Origin: Caldifarciminota bacterium
GTDB lineage: Bacteria; Hydrothermota; Tepidihabitantia; Tepidihabitantales; Tepidihabitantaceae
Length of the DNA: 13,795 nt
Direction: 5' to 3'
Assembly (NCBI GenBank): GCA_011049385.1
Contig: DSBX01000181.1
Span: forward strand, 1 to 13,795
How positions within the stretch are numbered: position 1 is the stretch's first letter; the number at the start of each line of letters is the position of its first letter. Of this stretch, positions 1 to 7,706 are shown in pieces. A program made the translations under genes and the position numbers. The notes below the pieces were generated by a model, which saw only the letters and a program-made list of their open reading frames with translations, ran no database searches and was not told the DNA's origin.

Positions 1-210
1 CTGGAGGCATATGGCGCTTCCCATGCCCTGCAGGAGATGCTGACAATCAAGTCCGACGATGTCGAGGGTCGAAGCGCGCTCTACGAGGCACTGATCAGGG
101 GTAAGAACCCGCCGCGACCCAAGCCGCCGGCGTCTTTCTCGGTCCTGGTCAAGGAACTGCAGGGCTTGGGCTTGGAGCTTCTGCCCGAGCGAGGGGAGGT
201 GGTTGAATGA
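1..210 (+). CDS. rpoB: RNA polymerase beta subunit, C-terminal fragment (partial)
   Basis: This is the last 69 codons of rpoB; the gene begins upstream of the window. The reading frame is open from base 1 and ends at TGA (208-210). The translated tail contains LEAYGASHALQEMLTIKSDD, then a segment ending FSVLVKELQGLGLELL. This is the conserved C-terminal clamp region of bacterial RpoB, which packs against RpoC. The stop codon overlaps the rpoC start in an ATGA arrangement, so the two subunits of the core enzyme are translationally coupled, as is usual for rpoBC. After the conserved core there is a short extra acidic tail (PERGEVVE), whose codons also supply the Shine-Dalgarno sequence of rpoC. 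Confidence 0.96.
   Translation: MEAYGASHALQEMLTIKSDDVEGRSALYEALIRGKNPPRPKPPASFSVLVKELQGLGLELLPERGEVVE
195..200 (+). promoter_or_regulatory. Ribosome binding site of rpoC
   Basis: GGAGGT lies 6 nt before the ATG at 207, inside the last codons of rpoB. It fixes the rpoC start at the ATGA overlap. It also shows that this organism uses canonical Shine-Dalgarno sites for its core genes, which is a useful contrast with the genes further right that lack one. Confidence 0.8.
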
Positions 211-3200
211 TCTCAGACCGCGATTTCCATGACTTCGATGCGCTTCGGCTGAGGATCGCCTCTTCGGAGACGATCCGGGGTTGGTCGAGCGGGGAGGTCG
301 TCAAGCCGGAGACCATCAACTACCGAACCCAGAAGCCGGAGCGGGACGGGTTGTTCTGCGAGCGCATCTTCGGGCCGGTCAAGGACTACGAGTGCAACTG
401 CGGCAAGTACAAGAAGATTCGCTACAAGGGCATCCAGTGCGACAGGTGCGGGGTTGAGGTTACAACCTCGGCCGTGCGTCGGCAACGGATGGGGCACATT
501 GACCTGGTTGTGCCGGTGGCCCACACGCTGTTCTATCAGGTTCCGCCGTCCAAGGTCGGGCTCATGCTGGCCCTGTCCATCAACCAGGTTGAGACCATTC
601 TCAACTACGAGGCCTACGTTGTCATCGAAGCCGGCGAGTCCAACTACAAGCCACACGAACTACTGACCGAGGAGGAGTACCGGGCGAACGCGGACCGGTA
701 CAGGGGATTCCAGGCCGCTTCTGGTGCACCCGCGCTCAAGACCCTGCTCAGCCGGATCGAGCTTGATGATCTCGCCGCAGAACTGCGAGCGAGGATCAAA
801 CATGAAACCTCACGGCGTTTCGACCTGCTTCGGCGACTGCGGGTTGTGGAGGCTTTTCGGACCTCTGGTGCTCGGCCCGAGTGGATGATGCTCGAGGTGT
901 TGCCGGTGATACCGCCTGACCTGCGGCCGCTGGTGCCGCTGGAGGGCGGTCGGTATGCGACGTCAGACTTGAACGATCTCTACAAGCGGGTGATCGTCCG
1001 CAACAATCGGCTCAAGCACCTGATGTCGATCAAGACCCCGGAGATCATCCTCAAGAACGAGAAGCGGATGCTCCAGGACGCGGTGGATACGCTGTTCTCC
1101 AACGAGACCCGCCCTCGGCCGGTGCGCGGTCGTGGCAACCGTCCACTTAAGTCGCTGTGCGAGGCCCTGCGTGGCAAGCAGGGCAGGTTCCGTCGCAATC
1201 TTCTGGGCAAGCGGGTGGACTACTCGGGACGTTCGGTCATCGTCGTCAACCCGGCGCTCAAACTGCACCAGTGCAGTCTGCCCAAGGAGATGGCACTGGA
1301 GCTGTTCAAGCCGGTGATTCTGCGACAGCTTGAGGAACGTCGGTTGGCGGACAGCGAGCGCGGGGCGAAGACGATGTACCGCAAGGAAGCACCCGAGGTC
1401 TGGGAGGTCCTGGAGGCGGTAACCAGCGAGCACCCGGTGCTGCTGAACCGCGCGCCCACGCTGCACCGCGTTTCAGTGGAGGCGTTCTTCCCGATTCTCG
1501 CCGAACAGCGTGCGATAGGCATCCATCCTCTGGTCTGCCCGCCGTTCAACGCCGACTTCGACGGCGATACGATGTCGGTGCATGTGCCACTGACGCCCGA
1601 GGCCATACTGGAGTCGGCGGTGCTGATGCTCTCATCGCACAACATCCTTTCGCCGGCACACGGACGACCGTTGATGATGCCCTCGCAGGACATCGTTGCC
1701 GGTATCTACTACATGACCAAGCCCAGGCCGAGCCTGGGCAAGGCGGAGCCCCATTTCGATGACTTCGGCACCGTGCATTCGGCCTACGAACTCGGCGAAC
1801 TCGACCTGCACGCACCGGTCTTCTTCCATCATGAGGGTGTGACACACGAAACCACGGTCGGCCGGGTGTTGCTCAACGAGGTGTTGCCCGCCGGGCTCCG
1901 CTTCGTGAATCACCTGGTGGCAAAGGGAGAGTTGGCGGCGATTATTGACCGCGCGGCCCGGAAGTTCGGGCTGGATGTTACGGCCCGCCTGCTCGATGAT
2001 ATCAAGGACCTTGGTTTTGAGATGGCGACGAGGTCGGGGCTCAGCATCGGCATGGACGATGTTGTCGTGCCGGCAGAGAAGGACGTAATCCTCGACCGGA
2101 GCGAGAAGCAGTTGCGCAAGGTCCATCGGGCCTACGAACGTGGGTTGATGTCCGATTCCGAGAAATACAACCTTGTGGTGAATATCTGGACATTGGCGAC
2201 GGCCGAGGTTGAGGAAGCGCTGTTTGACCGGCTTTCCCACGACCAGGAGGGCTTCAACCCCATCTATATGCTGATTGACTCGGGGGCACGTGGGTCGCGG
2301 ACTCAAGCCGCCCAGATCGGCGGCATGCGTGGGTTGATGGCCAAGCCCCAGCGGCGGTCGGTCGGCGAAGAGGTCATAGAGACACCGATTAAGAGCTCAT
2401 TCCGGGACGGGCTTTCGGTCTGGGAGTACTTCATCTCGACACATGGTGCGCGTAAGGGTTTGACCGACACCGCGCTCAAGACCGCCGAAGCAGGCTATCT
2501 GACCCGTCGGCTGGTTGACGTGGCGCAGGATGTCGTTATCACAATCGAGGACTGCGGCACGATTCTTGGCCAGGAAGTGACGGCGCTGCGCGAAGGTGGA
2601 GATATCGTCGAACCGCTGGGGGAAAGAATCGCCGGCTGTTTCGCCGTGGACGATGTGACCAACCCGGTGTCGGGCGAGGTCATTGTTGCCGCGAGCGAGG
2701 AGATAAGCGACGAAGCCGCCCAGGAAATCGAGGACTACGGGATTGAAATGGTCCGTGTGCGTTCGGTGTTGACTTGCGAAGCACCGTACGGCTTGTGCCA
2801 GAAGTGCTACGGTCGGAACCTGGCCGCGGGTCGGCTGGTGGAGATCGGTGAGGCGGTTGGTGTCGTCGCGGCCCAGTCAATCGGCGAACCGGGCACGCAG
2901 CTCACCCTCAAGACCTTTCACATTGGCGGTATAGCTCAGCGCGCGGCCGAACAGACCAAGGCTACGGCGCGGTTTGCGGGTGCGGTCAAGTTCGAGAATC
3001 TGAAGACCGCGGTCCGGAGTGACGGTGAGGCTGTTGCCCTGGATCCGGGCCGGCTGGTGCTGTCGGCGCCCGACCGGGCGGTGCCGTTCAGCGTGCCCAG
3101 TGGTGCCGTGGTCAAAGTGAAGGACGGCCAGGAGATTGCCGATGGCGACGTGCTCTTCGAGTGGGAACCCTATTCGATATCGATTATGGCTCGCGCCGCC

Positions 3201-4271
3201 GGCAAGGTTGTCTACCATGACATTGAAGTCGGCATCACGTTGCGTGAGGATATTGACGAGCGAACCGAGCGTATGCAGAGGATCATCACCAACGACCGGA
3301 GCCGCAAGCGACACCCTCGGATTGCAGTGGTCAGCAAGACAGGCAAGGAGCTGGAGGTTCATGCCCTGCCGGCCGGCGCATACCTGATTGCCGATGACAA
3401 GCAGGAGGTCCTGCCGGGTGACGGTGTTGCCCGTCTGTTGCGCGAGATGGGTCGCACACGGGATATCACCGGTGGTCTTCCCAAGGTCGCCGAGTTGTTC
3501 GAGGCCAAGAAGGTCAAGGAACCGGCAATCATCTCCGAAATTGACGGCAGCGTTGAAGTCAGTCCGCCCAAGGAGGGCATCCGGCTGGTCCAGGTGACAT
3601 CAGATGGCGGTTCGGCGAAGGAGTACCAGGTTCCCTACGGCCGCTACCTGCTGGTGGCAACCGGCGATACCGTCCGGGCCGGCGACAAACTGTGCGAAGG
3701 TTCGGTTGACCCTCATGATGTGCTCAAGGTCAAGGGTTGGTTGTCGGTGCAGGAGTTCCTTACCAACCAGATCCAGTCGGTCTACCGCCTGCAGAAGGTC
3801 AAGATCAACGACAAGCACATCTCGGTCATCGTCCGCCAGATGTTGCGCAAGGTCAAGGTGATTGACGCCGGCGATTCGAGCTTCATCGAGGGAGAAATCG
3901 TGGAGCGCCGCCGGCTGTATGACGAGAACCAGCATCTGGCGATGGAGAACTTGCGCCCGGCCGGGTTCCAGCCGATACTGCTGGGGATTACGCGCGCCGC
4001 GCTGCTGACCGAGAGTTTCCTGTCCGCGGCATCGTTCCAGGAGACGACCCGGGTGTTGTCCGAGGCGGCGATTGCCGGGCGGCTGGATCGGCTGCGCGGT
4101 CTGAAGGAGAACGTCATTGTCGGGCGGTTGGTGCCGGCCGGCACCGGTTTCCGTGATTTCAGCAGGCTCCGCTTGGTTGCGGATGAGCCTGAGCGCGGCG
4201 GCCCGGATGGAGAACCTGCGGAAGTAACAGAAGAAGAAAACCAGGAGGCTGTTAAGAATGCCAACGATTAA
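207..4271 (+). CDS. rpoC: DNA-directed RNA polymerase beta' subunit
   Basis: This is the 1354-residue catalytic beta' subunit of RNA polymerase, which transcribes DNA as part of the alpha2-beta-beta'-omega core. The N-terminal zinc site is C63/C65/C78/C81. The active-site NADFDGD motif (residues 448-454) supplies the three Mg2+-binding aspartates D450, D452 and D454. The bridge helix (around DSGARGS) and the trigger loop region (ISTHGARKGL, then TALKTAEAGYLTRR) are intact. The second zinc site is C783/C857/C864/C867, with the same 74-residue first spacing as in E. coli. The length is typical and no large SI3-type insertion is present. The loop after MAKP (residues 715-722) is about five residues longer than in E. 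coli. The C-terminus ends in an acidic tail. The start is set by the ATGA overlap with rpoB and by GGAGGT 6 nt upstream. The last 14 bp overlap rpsL in another frame. Confidence 0.99.
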   Translation: MISDRDFHDFDALRLRIASSETIRGWSSGEVVKPETINYRTQKPERDGLFCERIFGPVKDYECNCGKYKKIRYKGIQCDRCGVEVTTSAVRRQRMGHIDLVVPVAHTLFYQVPPSKVGLMLALSINQVETILNYEAYVVIEAGESNYKPHELLTEEEYRANADRYRGFQAASGAPALKTLLSRIELDDLAAELRARIKHETSRRFDLLRRLRVVEAFRTSGARPEWMMLEVLPVIPPDLRPLVPLEGGRYATSDLNDLYKRVIVRNNRLKHLMSIKTPEIILKNEKRMLQDAVDTLFSNETRPRPVRGRGNRPLKSLCEALRGKQGRFRRNLLGKRVDYSGRSVIVVNPALKLHQCSLPKEMALELFKPVILRQLEERRLADSERGAKTMYRKEAPEVWEVLEAVTSEHPVLLNRAPTLHRVSVEAFFPILAEQRAIGIHPLVCPPFNADFDGDTMSVHVPLTPEAILESAVLMLSSHNILSPAHGRPLMMPSQDIVAGIYYMTKPRPSLGKAEPHFDDFGTVHSAYELGELDLHAPVFFHHEGVTHETTVGRVLLNEVLPAGLRFVNHLVAKGELAAIIDRAARKFGLDVTARLLDDIKDLGFEMATRSGLSIGMDDVVVPAEKDVILDRSEKQLRKVHRAYERGLMSDSEKYNLVVNIWTLATAEVEEALFDRLSHDQEGFNPIYMLIDSGARGSRTQAAQIGGMRGLMAKPQRRSVGEEVIETPIKSSFRDGLSVWEYFISTHGARKGLTDTALKTAEAGYLTRRLVDVAQDVVITIEDCGTILGQEVTALREGGDIVEPLGERIAGCFAVDDVTNPVSGEVIVAASEEISDEAAQEIEDYGIEMVRVRSVLTCEAPYGLCQKCYGRNLAAGRLVEIGEAVGVVAAQSIGEPGTQLTLKTFHIGGIAQRAAEQTKATARFAGAVKFENLKTAVRSDGEAVALDPGRLVLSAPDRAVPFSVPSGAVVKVKDGQEIADGDVLFEWEPYSISIMARAAGKVVYHDIEVGITLREDIDERTERMQRIITNDRSRKRHPRIAVVSKTGKELEVHALPAGAYLIADDKQEVLPGDGVARLLREMGRTRDITGGLPKVAELFEAKKVKEPAIISEIDGSVEVSPPKEGIRLVQVTSDGGSAKEYQVPYGRYLLVATGDTVRAGDKLCEGSVDPHDVLKVKGWLSVQEFLTNQIQSVYRLQKVKINDKHISVIVRQMLRKVKVIDAGDSSFIEGEIVERRRLYDENQHLAMENLRPAGFQPILLGITRAALLTESFLSAASFQETTRVLSEAAIAGRLDRLRGLKENVIVGRLVPAGTGFRDFSRLRLVADEPERGGPDGEPAEVTEEENQEAVKNAND
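4243..4248 (+). promoter_or_regulatory. Ribosome binding site of rpsL within the rpoC 3' end
   Basis: AGGAGG lies 9 nt before the rpsL ATG at 4258, wholly within rpoC coding sequence. It decides the rpsL start and confirms that the 14-bp overlap of rpoC with rpsL is real and not a start-calling error. Confidence 0.85.
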
Positions 4272-4641
4272 CCAACTCGTGCGCCGGCCGCGCAAGCAGA
4301 CCCGGCGCAAGTCGAAGACCCCGGCGCTCAAGGGAAACCCCCAGAAGCGCGGGGTTTGCACGCGGGTCTACACCGTGACCCCGAAGAAACCCAACTCCGC
4401 CCTGCGCAAGGTCGCCAAGGTGCGTCTGACCTCCGGTTTCGAGGTCACCGCCTACATTCCCGGTGAGGGCCACAACCTGCAGGAGCACTCGATGGTGCTG
4501 GTGCGGGGCGGTCGTGTCAAGGATCTGCCGGGCGTGCGCTACCACATCGTCCGGGGCGTGCTCGACACCGCAGGCGTCGAGTCGCGGCGTCGTGGTCGGA
4601 GCCTTTACGGCGCGAAGCGGCCCAAGTTCGCGGCCAAGTAG
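4258..4641 (+). CDS. rpsL: 30S ribosomal protein S12
   Basis: This 127-residue protein of the small subunit decoding centre helps to set translational accuracy. The conserved blocks are all present: PTINQLVR at the N-terminus, QKRGVCTRVYT, TPKKPNSALRKVAKVRLT, and GGRVKDLPGVRYH. K43 (K42 in the mature E. coli numbering) and K88 are the wild-type residues, so there is no sign of the classical streptomycin-resistance substitutions. D89 is the residue that RimO methylthiolates in many bacteria; whether that enzyme occurs here cannot be seen. The gene overlaps the end of rpoC by 14 bp and is followed by rpsG after 8 nt, so it is translated from the rpoBC transcript. Confidence 0.99.
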   Translation: MPTINQLVRRPRKQTRRKSKTPALKGNPQKRGVCTRVYTVTPKKPNSALRKVAKVRLTSGFEVTAYIPGEGHNLQEHSMVLVRGGRVKDLPGVRYHIVRGVLDTAGVESRRRGRSLYGAKRPKFAAK

Positions 4642-4649
4642 GAGCAGGG

Positions 4650-5120
4650 ATGGCGAGGAGACGTGCGATTCAGCCGCGGGTGCCTGCGCCCGACCCCCGC
4701 TACAACTCGGTGTTCGTCGCCAAGTTCATCAACAACCTCATGTGGGACGGCAAGAAGGCCACTGCCCAGCGAGTCTTCTATACGGCGATGGATGTTATCC
4801 AGGAGAAGCTCAAGGAAGACGGCCATGCGGTTTTCGAGAAGGCGATTGCCAATGTCAAACCCGTGCTCGAAGTCCGGCCCCGTCGGGTCGGCGGCGCTAC
4901 CTATCAGATTCCGATGGAAGTCCGACCGCGGCGTCGTGACGCGCTGGTGATGAAGTGGCTCATCACCGCGGCCCGCGCCCGCAGTGAGTACACGATGGCC
5001 GAGCGACTGGCCAATGAGCTGGTTGACGCCAGCCGCAACCAGGGCACGGCGATCAAGAAGCGGGAGGATACGCACAAGATGGCCGAGGCCAACCGGGCCT
5101 TCGCCCACTACCGCTGGTAG
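4650..5120 (+). CDS. rpsG: 30S ribosomal protein S7
   Basis: This 156-residue primary assembly protein binds the 3' major domain of 16S rRNA in the head of the small subunit, near the E site. It starts with the conserved ARRR segment and has the family blocks YNSVFVAKFINNLMWDGKK, ALVMKWLITAARARS and MAERLANELVDA, and it ends with HKMAEANRAFAHYRW, the usual S7 C-terminus. The length is normal. The ATG lies 8 nt after the rpsL stop, and a GGAG that overlaps that stop (4641-4644) is the likely ribosome binding site. It is the last gene of the operon here: fusA and tuf do not follow, and the next gene is on the opposite strand. Confidence 0.99.
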   Translation: MARRRAIQPRVPAPDPRYNSVFVAKFINNLMWDGKKATAQRVFYTAMDVIQEKLKEDGHAVFEKAIANVKPVLEVRPRRVGGATYQIPMEVRPRRRDALVMKWLITAARARSEYTMAERLANELVDASRNQGTAIKKREDTHKMAEANRAFAHYRW

Positions 5121-5148
5121 CGATAGAGCAACAGCCAACTGGTTCTCG

Positions 5149-5180
5149 ATCGGCCGCCCGACAAGGGCGGCCGGTGGTTT
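5149..5180 (+). terminator. Hairpin between convergent rpsG and pgeF; likely end of the rpoBC-rpsLG operon
   Basis: CGGCCGCCC (5151-5159) and GGGCGGCCG (5165-5173) form a perfect 9-bp, all-GC stem with a GACAA loop, 30 nt after the rpsG stop. An extra A-T and G-T pair can extend it. Only a weak T run (TTT at 5178-5180) follows on the plus strand and none on the minus strand, so it is not a textbook intrinsic terminator. Its position between convergent genes, in a gap of 85 bp with no other structure, supports a role as operon end. Confidence 0.55.
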
Positions 5181-5205
5181 CTGGTGGATGAGCTTCAGGT
5201 GTCGG

Positions 5206-5949
5206 TTAGCGCAGGGCGATGAAGGCAACGTTGCGGCCGTTTGCGTGGTCACGGCGGTGCGAGAAGCAGGTTGCCGGGTTCTCGCGCGTGCAGAGCTGGA
5301 GACCGGATGATTCGTGCAGGCCCAGGGCGAGCAGTTGTCCGCGAACCGCGGCGCGCAGATCGAGCCGGAAACTGCCCGGTGTCGGGCTGGGTCGGACCGC
5401 GCAGTCCAGGTCCTCGAACCGTTCCGCCACCTCCGGGCCGACCTCGTAGCAGTCATGGCAGATGCAGGGTCCGAGCGCGAAGCGGAGACGTCGAGGGCTG
5501 ACTTCCAGCCGGGCGGAGAGTGCGCGGGCCAGGCCGGGTGCGATGCCGGCCGCGGTTCCGCGCCAGCCGCAGTGGGCGAGCCCGACGCTGCGTAGTCCAG
5601 CATCCCAGAAGTAGGCCGGCAGGCAGTCGGCGACCTTGATGCCGAGTCCTACGCCCGGAATCATCGTCATCAGGGCGTCACCCTCGACCGCATCGCTGAC
5701 GAACTCGGAATCCGAAACCTCGACAACGGTATCGGAGTGGACCTGGCGCAGGGTAACCAGAGCCCTAAGTCTCTGGGCCTCGCGGATGGCGGCATTCGGG
5801 AAGGGGGACAGGCAGGCGTCACCGCCAGTGTCTGCCGGGTCACCGGTGCGGATAGAAAACCCGACGAGAGGTCCGGGGCCGGTGTCGAGGAGGAAGCACT
5901 TCACCGGTCCGACGGTCTCCGGCCGCCAGCGGTTCGGGCCCCGGGTCAT
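5206..5949 (-). CDS. pgeF: YfiH/LACC1-family multicopper-type polyphenol oxidase / purine nucleoside phosphorylase
   Basis: This 247-residue cytoplasmic protein belongs to the YfiH (DUF152, LACC1/FAMIN) family. Members were named laccases or polyphenol oxidases. They have also been shown to act on purine nucleosides (phosphorolysis and adenosine deamination), and E. coli PgeF is linked to peptidoglycan editing. The zinc-site signature is complete: H71 in RQVHS, C109 in VADCLP and H126 in AHCGWRG. The family block GPCICHDCYEVGPEV (about residues 160-174) and the C-terminal FSHRRD motif are also present. The ATG overlaps the recJ stop in an ATGA arrangement, so it is translationally coupled to recJ on the minus strand. 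No strong Shine-Dalgarno is seen upstream, which agrees with coupling. Which of the reported activities applies in this organism cannot be told from sequence. Confidence 0.93.
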   Translation of the reverse strand: MTRGPNRWRPETVGPVKCFLLDTGPGPLVGFSIRTGDPADTGGDACLSPFPNAAIREAQRLRALVTLRQVHSDTVVEVSDSEFVSDAVEGDALMTMIPGVGLGIKVADCLPAYFWDAGLRSVGLAHCGWRGTAAGIAPGLARALSARLEVSPRRLRFALGPCICHDCYEVGPEVAERFEDLDCAVRPSPTPGSFRLDLRAAVRGQLLALGLHESSGLQLCTRENPATCFSHRRDHANGRNVAFIALR

Positions 5950-7673
5950 GCCTGGTCCGGGCCGTTGCTGGTACGGAGGTCGCGGACGATGATCCCGGCT
6001 TCAAAGCCGGGTTTCGGGTTGCGGTCAACCGAGAAGCAGATATCGAGAGAGCCCGGACGTCCGGGCTCGAGGTCGGGCAGGTTGCTGCTCCGTCCCCAGG
6101 CGATTGCCGGCAGGCTACCGTCCCCGGACCGGACTCGGAACTTGAGATGGTTGTTGCCCACGCGCCGGGGAATGCCCATGACCTCCAGCCCGAACGCAGC
6201 GAAGAGGGGTTCCTTGTTGCCCGGGCCGAATGGCTCGAGCCGGCGCAGGAATTCGGTCAAGTCGGGTTCTAGTTCTTTCGGGTTGAGCACCGCGTCAATG
6301 TCGAGGGTGGGTCGAAAGAGCTCTTCGGGCAGGGTTTCGGCTCGCTTGTTGAGGGCGTCGGCGAACTGCGGGATACGGTCGGCCGCGATCGAGAGCCCAC
6401 CGGCCTGGCGGTGTCCGCCGAAGGCGAGCAGTTGCCCGGCACAGCCCGCCAGCGCTTCGTACAGGTCGAAGCCGGGTATCGAACGTCCAGAGCCCTTGCC
6501 GATGCCATCCCGGACGCCGATGACAAAGGCCGGACGATAGTAGCGTTCGGCAAGCCGTGATGCAACGAGCCCCAGAACACCGGCCGGCCATTCCGTGTCT
6601 GCGGCGACAAGCACCCGGCGACCGTCCGTGGCCAGTTCTTCGACCCGGGCGATGGCGGCATCCAGAACCCTGGACTCGATCCGGCGGCGTTCGCGATTGT
6701 TCTGTTCAAGCCGGTCGGCGAGCCGGTCAGCCTCGGCCGGGTCATTGGTGAGCAGCAGTCGGACTCCGGTACGGGCATGGTCCACACGGCCGGCGGCGTT
6801 GAGCCGGGGCGCGATGATGAACCCGACATCGCGGTCGGATAGGGGACGGTTGGCGATGCCGGTCCGGGTGAGAAGAGCCTTGAGTCCCAGGCGCCGGGTA
6901 TTGCGGATGGCATTGACCCCGAGCCGTGCGAGGATGCGGTTCTCGTCGAGCATAGGCACGACATCGGCAATCGTACCCAGCCCGACCAGGTCGAGCAAAT
7001 CGGTCAGTTCCGTCCGCTCGCGACCGAGGGCGGCGAGGATGCTCCAGGCGAGCTTGAACGCGACCCCGACACCGGCGAGTTCGCGAAACGGGTAGGCGGA
7101 ATCGGGGCGTTTCGGGTTTACCACCGCCAGTGCCTCCGGGAGTTGAGCTGGCGGTTCGTGATGGTCGGTGATGACAACGGCGATACCCGCACTGCGGGCG
7201 GCAAGGACGACATCGTGGTCGGAGGAGCCGCAGTCAACGGTCAACAGCAGGGTTGCGCCGAGCTCACGACAGAAGCTGATAGAGTTAGGCGCGAGGCCGT
7301 AGCCTTCGGTTTCGCGGTGGGGGAGGTAGTAGCCGACCCGCCCCCCCAGCCGTTCGAGGCAGGTGACGAGTAGGGCGGTGGCGCTGATGCCGTCAACATC
7401 ATAGTCACCGTGGATGCAGACGGCCTCGTTGCGTTCGAGTGCGGCGATGACCCGGTCGGTCGCAACGGAGATGTCGGGCAGAGAATCGGGCCGGTGCAAA
7501 CGGCCGGGTGAGGGGTCGAGGAATGCCGTAACTTCGTCCGTGGTGATGAACCCCCGGGCTGTGAGCAGTTGCCCGGCAATCGGCGGCAGGCCGAGCGTCC
7601 GGGCGAGCGAGGCGGCCTCGGCCGGTGCCGGGCCTGGCATGTTCCAGTGACGGGCTGGCAGGATTGCAGACAC
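5946..7673 (-). CDS. recJ: Single-stranded-DNA-specific 5'-3' exonuclease RecJ
   Basis: This 575-residue exonuclease degrades single-stranded DNA 5' to 3' in recombinational and mismatch repair. The DHH-family metal site is complete: GDYDVDG (D90, D92, D94), VDCG (D147), TDHH (D170-H172) and IADVVP (D237). PRLNAAGR (289-296) and the DHHA1-domain GGH (419-421) follow, then a C-terminal OB-like region (about 455-570). The DHHA1 glycine motif reads GGHRQAGG where GGHxxAAG is more usual. I use the GTG at 7673 because W10 and the following helix match the usual N-terminus of the family; an ATG 11 codons later would cut this off. There is no Shine-Dalgarno. TTGACT (7705-7710, over the stop of the upstream gene) and a weak CATTTT (7680-7685) may be a promoter giving an almost leaderless message. 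The 3' end overlaps pgeF by 4 bp. Confidence 0.96.
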   Translation of the reverse strand: MSAILPARHWNMPGPAPAEAASLARTLGLPPIAGQLLTARGFITTDEVTAFLDPSPGRLHRPDSLPDISVATDRVIAALERNEAVCIHGDYDVDGISATALLVTCLERLGGRVGYYLPHRETEGYGLAPNSISFCRELGATLLLTVDCGSSDHDVVLAARSAGIAVVITDHHEPPAQLPEALAVVNPKRPDSAYPFRELAGVGVAFKLAWSILAALGRERTELTDLLDLVGLGTIADVVPMLDENRILARLGVNAIRNTRRLGLKALLTRTGIANRPLSDRDVGFIIAPRLNAAGRVDHARTGVRLLLTNDPAEADRLADRLEQNNRERRRIESRVLDAAIARVEELATDGRRVLVAADTEWPAGVLGLVASRLAERYYRPAFVIGVRDGIGKGSGRSIPGFDLYEALAGCAGQLLAFGGHRQAGGLSIAADRIPQFADALNKRAETLPEELFRPTLDIDAVLNPKELEPDLTEFLRRLEPFGPGNKEPLFAAFGLEVMGIPRRVGNNHLKFRVRSGDGSLPAIAWGRSSNLPDLEPGRPGSLDICFSVDRNPKPGFEAGIIVRDLRTSNGPDQA

Positions 7674-7706
7674 GCGGCTAAAATGCTGGCGCGACCGGCG
7701 GCGAAG

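Noticed and set aside
4605..5603. A 332-codon minus-strand frame spanning rpsG and the pgeF 3' region
   Set aside because: It is antisense to rpsG and out of frame with pgeF; both of those genes have complete family motifs.
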